Part shown: positions 59,511-64,000 of the stretch, piece after piece | How positions within the stretch are numbered: the first letter of the stretch is position 1 | How the letters are laid out: the number at the start of each line of letters is the position of its first letter | Source of the DNA: Cyanoderma ruficeps | Taxonomy: Eukaryota > Chordata > Aves > Passeriformes > Timaliidae | Assembly (NCBI GenBank): GCA_008694505.1 | Contig: VZDJ01000219.1 | Coordinates: 5,726,081-5,790,080, forward strand | Length of the DNA stretch: 64,000 nucleotides | Reading direction: 5' to 3' | Program-made: the position numbers and the translations under genes | Notes under the pieces: model-generated | Told to the model about the DNA's origin: nothing | Databases searched by the model: none | Seen by the model: the letters and a program-made list of their open reading frames with translations, nothing else

Positions 59511-62239
59511 AGAAAACAACTTCACTCTACATTTTGCATTTGCACCATTCTTCATCTAAAAATTTCCCAGCAGGAGATGAAAGCACTGAGACCTGTCAAT
59601 GTTCAGACACATTATTTTCAAAGTATGCACAAGCCAAGGCCAGCGGCACATGCCACTGCCACATGGCACTGCTGTTTCCAGAGGCATTACACACCCCATG
59701 ATTTAATTACAATTTCAACTGCTCCAGTCATGGGCTGCAGCTTTGTGCCATCCAGGGGGACAGTGACCACAGGACTGATGCCCACACATGGTGACAGGAC
59801 TGATGGCTGCCCCCCTGCACAGAGGTGCCCATTTGCTGGGTCAGACCACGCAGCTTTTATGGCACCCACCTGTGGCCACATAATTTTGTATTTTGTTCAA
59901 GGGCGTGGTTGTTCATTCTGGGCAAAAACTCACGTCTCTCTCTCTGCCATGAAAGCCGCAGTGGCAAGTCAAGGTGCACAGTTAAAATTTCCTTTAATTC
60001 TTATAAGCTGAATCTACATAAAGCTAAATCTAACAACCTTGCAATGAAAACCTCATCTTTGTCATTTTATGGCAAGTGGGAATCTTGAAGACAAAAAGGC
60101 ACCATTTTCTAATTTCCTCATGAATAAAATACGTGGCATGTAGAAACTTTGGCTTTAGGGTTTGATTTAGGTTTCTAAAATTTATATTATTTATTAATAT
60201 TTTCTTTTAAAATCAATCCTACATATATATAAACAGTTATAAATACATAAACCTATAAGAAGAACAAACTTTTCAAATAGAACAGTGGAATTATAAACGT
60301 TTCCATGTTCTGATTCTGTACTCATTAAATTATCACAGTCCTAATTTTCCTTTCAAGGTATACTGGCCTCCACTAAGGCAACAGCCAGGGTTAAAAGCAA
60401 TTCTACAAATAATTGTCTTTCCTTAATCATGTCATCTTAAACACATTAGAAGTCCAATCAGAATTGTTTTTCTCAAATACCACCCTTATACATACAGAAA
60501 ATGTCCACAAAAACCCCCAAACACAACAACAAAATACGCCAAATCAACCAAACAAAAATTACAAAAAGTCAAAAAGGGCAAGGATTTTGCCTAAAGCAGC
60601 CAAAGCAAAAACTGAGTGATGACCTCAGGCTTGGAACTGCTGGCAGGCACTTTAATTTGAAGACAGTGTAAAACATGTAGGGAATCCAGGATGCCACCCA
60701 CAGGAGAATATTAAAATGTTTCCATTCTATTATTATGCTTGTCTATATTTTGTTTTAAAATCCACACAGGGATTGCCAGAGCTTGTTAGATGGCTTTAAT
60801 AGTTGCATTAATAAATTCTATAAACTAATTGTACAGTGACTAAGTTAATTACATTCAAATGAGATATTTCTCTAGAAATATGATAAAGAATTTATGAAGA
60901 GATATGCTCCTGTCTTTGAGTCCAAAAATAATAACCAGCCAGTAACCCAAATATCCAAATCCAGCTGTAATATGTGATTAAATTGATGGCTGTGTGAATA
61001 AGCAAACTGCAACAATGGCAAGAGATCACAAGAAAGTATTAAACTGAATTATTTACCCAATAAAAAAATGAATGAAAGTAGCACACTGAGCTTTCCTCAT
61101 GGCCAGCAGTTTAGCTTCCAGACAAAGGTGGGAACCTGATCCTAAGCCCCTGTTATTTTTTTTTAACGAGCAGGACAAGTATATGACACTGTAATAGGAA
61201 CCTCTTTTTCCATTGGTCTGAGAAGCAAACCATGAACTTCAGCTCCCATCAAACACAGATGATAGTTTCTGTGCTGAGCAAAAAAGCCACTTTGGTGCTG
61301 AAGTAACTTATGGGTCCTGTCCTGCCCTGCAGGTGCCTGCTGGCCCTGGGGGCTCCTTCTCTGCTGGGCAGGTTATTTCTGTCAGACAGAAAATCCCAAG
61401 CACTGGTGCTCTCCCAGATGAAAGATTTGGATTACTTTGGGCCAGTGGTCGTGTTAAAAGAGCTCAGCTAACAAGCCAACAGCAAAAAAAGGCACAGAGC
61501 AATCTCAAGGCACAAGGGTGTTTTACCTCCTCTTAATTAAATTAAATCACCCTGACGTAAATTTAATGGAGAAGCTGTTCCTGGCAGAGCTGCTGTTAAA
61601 ACCTCACTTCAAGGCTCACTGTTTTGAGCACGGGGCAAAACCACAGCCCCTTGCTCAGATCAGCATCTGTAAGAAGAGTTGGAGTCACCTCAAAGCTGCT
61701 AACCCAGGGTTCAACTGCATGTGCTTGCTGCAGATGGGCTGAGTCTGTCAACCAGACACTCACCATGACAAGAACACCAGGTTTAAAAACACAACCACAA
61801 CAACAATTGGGCTGATGGGAAAAGAAACCATTAGTTAAGCTCTTAAACGCATCATTCAACTCAAAAATAGTTGATTTCAAGACTGTGGAGTATCAAATGA
61901 ATAGGAGCAGCCTGGGGCTTAGCATTGAAAAAATCAGACATTCCATAAAAAAGTCAGGCTACAGGAGACAGATTTTGGCTTCTATTTTTGAAAAATATTG
62001 ACTGAGAAGACTTTCATGTCATACTCTACTTGCACAGGAGTATTCATAAAATAAATGCCAGAATTCAAGGTTTTGAGCTTTGTACTCCAGCTCTGAGCTA
62101 AGGGCACCAATAGATACGAGACAGATGGAGCAGCAACTGAGGTAGCTGCAGTTTAATGGAGCATGGGCCTTGCTTTCTAATAGTGACAACAGCAGTTGTG
62201 ACCCTCAGGCAGTGTTACCCCCTCTGCAACTCTCCCCAT
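59511..62239. other. Unique non-coding DNA with an A/C-rich patch
   Basis: No supported gene. An A/C-rich low-complexity patch lies at about 60500-60570. From about 60730 to 61050 the sequence is AT-rich, repeat-free and dense in TTAAT/ATTAA words. A 205-codon plus-strand frame at 59394-60011 begins inside the CR1 fragment and has no recognised domain, so it is not called. Confidence 0.55.
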
Positions 62240-62378
62240 GTGTTTTCCAAGGTCAGGCTGGATGGGGCTCTGAACAACCTGGTCAGATCTCTGTGTCCTC
62301 TGTGGTATCTGTTGGAAGAGGAGTTGGAATTGGATGATCTTTAAAGTCCATTCTGATCTAAACCATTCTGTGAATGCA
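62240..62378 (+). mobile_element. CR1 LINE fragment, 3' end, sense orientation, diverged
   Basis: Sense CR1: CAAGGTCAGGCTGGATGGGG, CTCTGAACAACCTGGTCAG, GTTGGAATTGGATGATCTTT, AAAGTCCATTCTGATCTAAA and ACCATTCTGTGAATGCAAT. The middle part (GATCTCTGTGTCCTCTGTG) is not typical CR1. About 139 bp. Confidence 0.82.
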
Positions 62379-63176
62379 ATTACTCATTAGCCTTCCCCTT
62401 TTTTGGATATACAGAAAAACAATTTTCAGTAGAAATTAATTACCAAAACAAATCACTGAGCTATCTTAGTGTAAGCAAAGCCAGCTTCAAAGCACACATC
62501 TGGTAAATTGAGTTTGAGTTCAAACACCTGAGTGGATAAAATCACAGAAAAAAGTGCATGAAATTAAGTTCTGACAAACCTCTTACTCCAGCAGTATGAA
62601 TGGGGTTGCTGTAATGATAGAAAACTATTGATTGCCATCTACTGTCTCGTTCAATTGATTGGGTCCTGCACATCTCCAATAACACTCGTGTCATTAGAAG
62701 CCAGTATTGTACTCTTGTGGCTATGACTGATTGCTGTGCTATCACAGCTTGGATCGTCTGATAGTACAAGTGTTGGGGAGCCTGGCTATTGATTTGTAGA
62801 TAAAAATGTTCCAGTACCTTGAGACCTGTCAGCAAAACTCTGTGGGTACAAAATAGCATTGTACTTTCATGGTAGGTCATTTGCTGATTAAGTTAATTTG
62901 AGAAGAAATTTTTTGGGGGAAGAGCTGTTGCACATTTGTACCAGGTAGGTGGCAAAAGTACTGAATGACCAGGTCAACGTGATCCATCTGAGCTAGCAGA
63001 TCCTTGAACTACATATTTCTAATTTTAAGATTAAATTTATTCTTAAGTGATCACAGTATGAAAATTACTGTAAAATTTGGACTAATGATGCAGGTGCTTC
63101 TCAAGAAGAGACAGCAGTAAGGTCAGATCTCCGTGTCCTCCATAAAGCAGATGTACAGTGCTGAACAGCTCCATGG
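62379..63176. other. Unique non-coding DNA, nothing recognised
   Basis: No gene or named repeat. A 21-base phrase at 63121 (GGTCAGATCTCCGTGTCCTC) nearly repeats one at 62281 (GGTCAGATCTCTGTGTCCTC) within the preceding CR1. Confidence 0.6.
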
Positions 63177-63455
63177 AACCACAGAATGGTTTGGATTGGA
63201 AGGGACCTTGAAGATCATCCAGTTCCAATCCCTCTGTCATGGGCAGGGACACCTTCCACTATCCCAGGTTGCTCCAAACCCCATTGAACCTGCCCTTGAA
63301 CGCTTCAGGGATGAAGAAGCCACAGCTTCTCTGGGCAACCTGTGCCAGGGCCTCACCACACTAATACTAAAGAATTTCTTCCCAGTATCTAATCTAATCT
63401 TCCTTTCAAGCCCCTCTGCTTCTCATCCCTCATGGGACCTCACTTCTTATCAGTA
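63177..63455 (-). mobile_element. CR1 LINE fragment, 3' region, 5'-truncated
   Basis: Antisense CR1: GAACCACAGAATGGTTTGG, ATTGGAAGGGACCTTGAAG, CATGGGCAGGGACACCTTCC, ATCCCAGGTTGCTCCAAACC, CCACAGCTTCTCTGGGCAAC, CTGTGCCAGGGCCTCACCAC and GAATTTCTTCCCAGTATCTAA. About 280 bp. Plus-strand frames over it are antisense shadows. Confidence 0.92.
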
Positions 63456-64000
63456 GCCATTTCACCAAAGAATGCTATCTAATCTACCTCCCAAATCCCA
63501 CAAATCCAGTTGTTTTCTTAGTCAGGTTCTGTTAGCTTTTCTTCAAAAAAATTCTCGAAAGACCACTGACAGTGTTCATCTAATTACACTGCTCATTCAT
63601 CTCTAGTGCTAAAGGATGATGAAATTAGGTCTTATTAGTTGGTACATTTTAATTTGGCTTTTTATGGGGTGATTGACACATTGGAATTACTGCACTCCCT
63701 GGGATGCATTCAATCCAGCTGTTGTTCTGCATGGTAGTAAGGCACAAGGTCAGCTGGTGGAACTGAGTGTCCCAATGGAAGCCTTGAGTCAGAACTGCAA
63801 AACCAATTTTGTCCATTTTGGGTATAACCTATTCTTTTATATTGCTGTTATAACACAAAATAGGATTATTTTTGTCTTCTAATGACAAATTTTGAATAAT
63901 TGCTGTGGATTGCATCCTTCTTCAGAAAATCTCATTCTATTTTTTTTTATTTAACCCATTTATATATTGCTCCAGTGATCCAGATTTTTAAAATTCACAT
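63456..64000. other. Unique non-coding DNA to the end of the window
   Basis: AT-rich sequence with no gene or repeat family recognised. Confidence 0.6.

Noticed and set aside
59394..60011. 205-codon plus-strand open frame
   Set aside because: It starts inside an antisense CR1 fragment and continues into unique DNA with no recognised domain or splice structure.

Overview
The window reads as nuclear DNA of a bird, most likely a songbird (passerine). It is AT-rich and has no operon-like packing. It is scattered with CR1 retrotransposons that carry the avian CR1 3' end (antisense form: ATAGAATCACAGAATGGTTTGG, then GGAAGGGACCTTAAAGATCATC). It also holds two solo LTRs that resemble LTRs I know from songbird genomes. 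The passerine placement rests on recalled similarity, not on a search.

I found no protein-coding gene that I can support. The open frames are short, overlap on both strands and carry no recognised domain, except for decayed reverse transcriptase pieces inside retrotransposons. The window is best described as intergenic or deep intronic sequence. No rRNA gene, functional tRNA gene, CRISPR array or operon was seen.

Layout. 1-9.4 kb: mostly unique DNA with one tRNA-like SINE head (about 5.1 kb) and one unexplained 244-codon minus-strand open frame (3.9-4.65 kb). 9.5-28.3 kb: five CR1 fragments, a T21 tract and a pentamer satellite each next to a single N, a perfect hairpin at a CR1 break, and at 23.9-24.2 kb a decayed LINE reverse transcriptase that does not look like CR1. 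28.3-40.9 kb: mostly unique DNA with two MIR-like relics, one small CR1 scrap, a telomere-like patch and one exon-like segment. 41-45.7 kb: three CR1 elements, the last inside a roughly 570 bp direct duplication whose junction is a single N, probably an assembly artefact. 49.4-50.1 kb and 53.9-55.1 kb: two solo LTRs, the second with a perfect 5 bp target-site duplication and an internal 39-40 bp tandem repeat. 55.5-64 kb: a MIR-like relic and five more CR1 fragments.

The window does not show a set of genes working together. Its content is a layered record of retrotransposition: MIR-like SINEs and an unusual LINE relic (oldest), then CR1 copies in both orientations, then LTR retroelements reduced to solo LTRs by recombination. 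The points most worth checking are the non-CR1 LINE relic, the duplication at the N, the two solo LTRs and their internal repeat, and the exon-like segment at 33.0 kb. I did not find a convincing new biological system.
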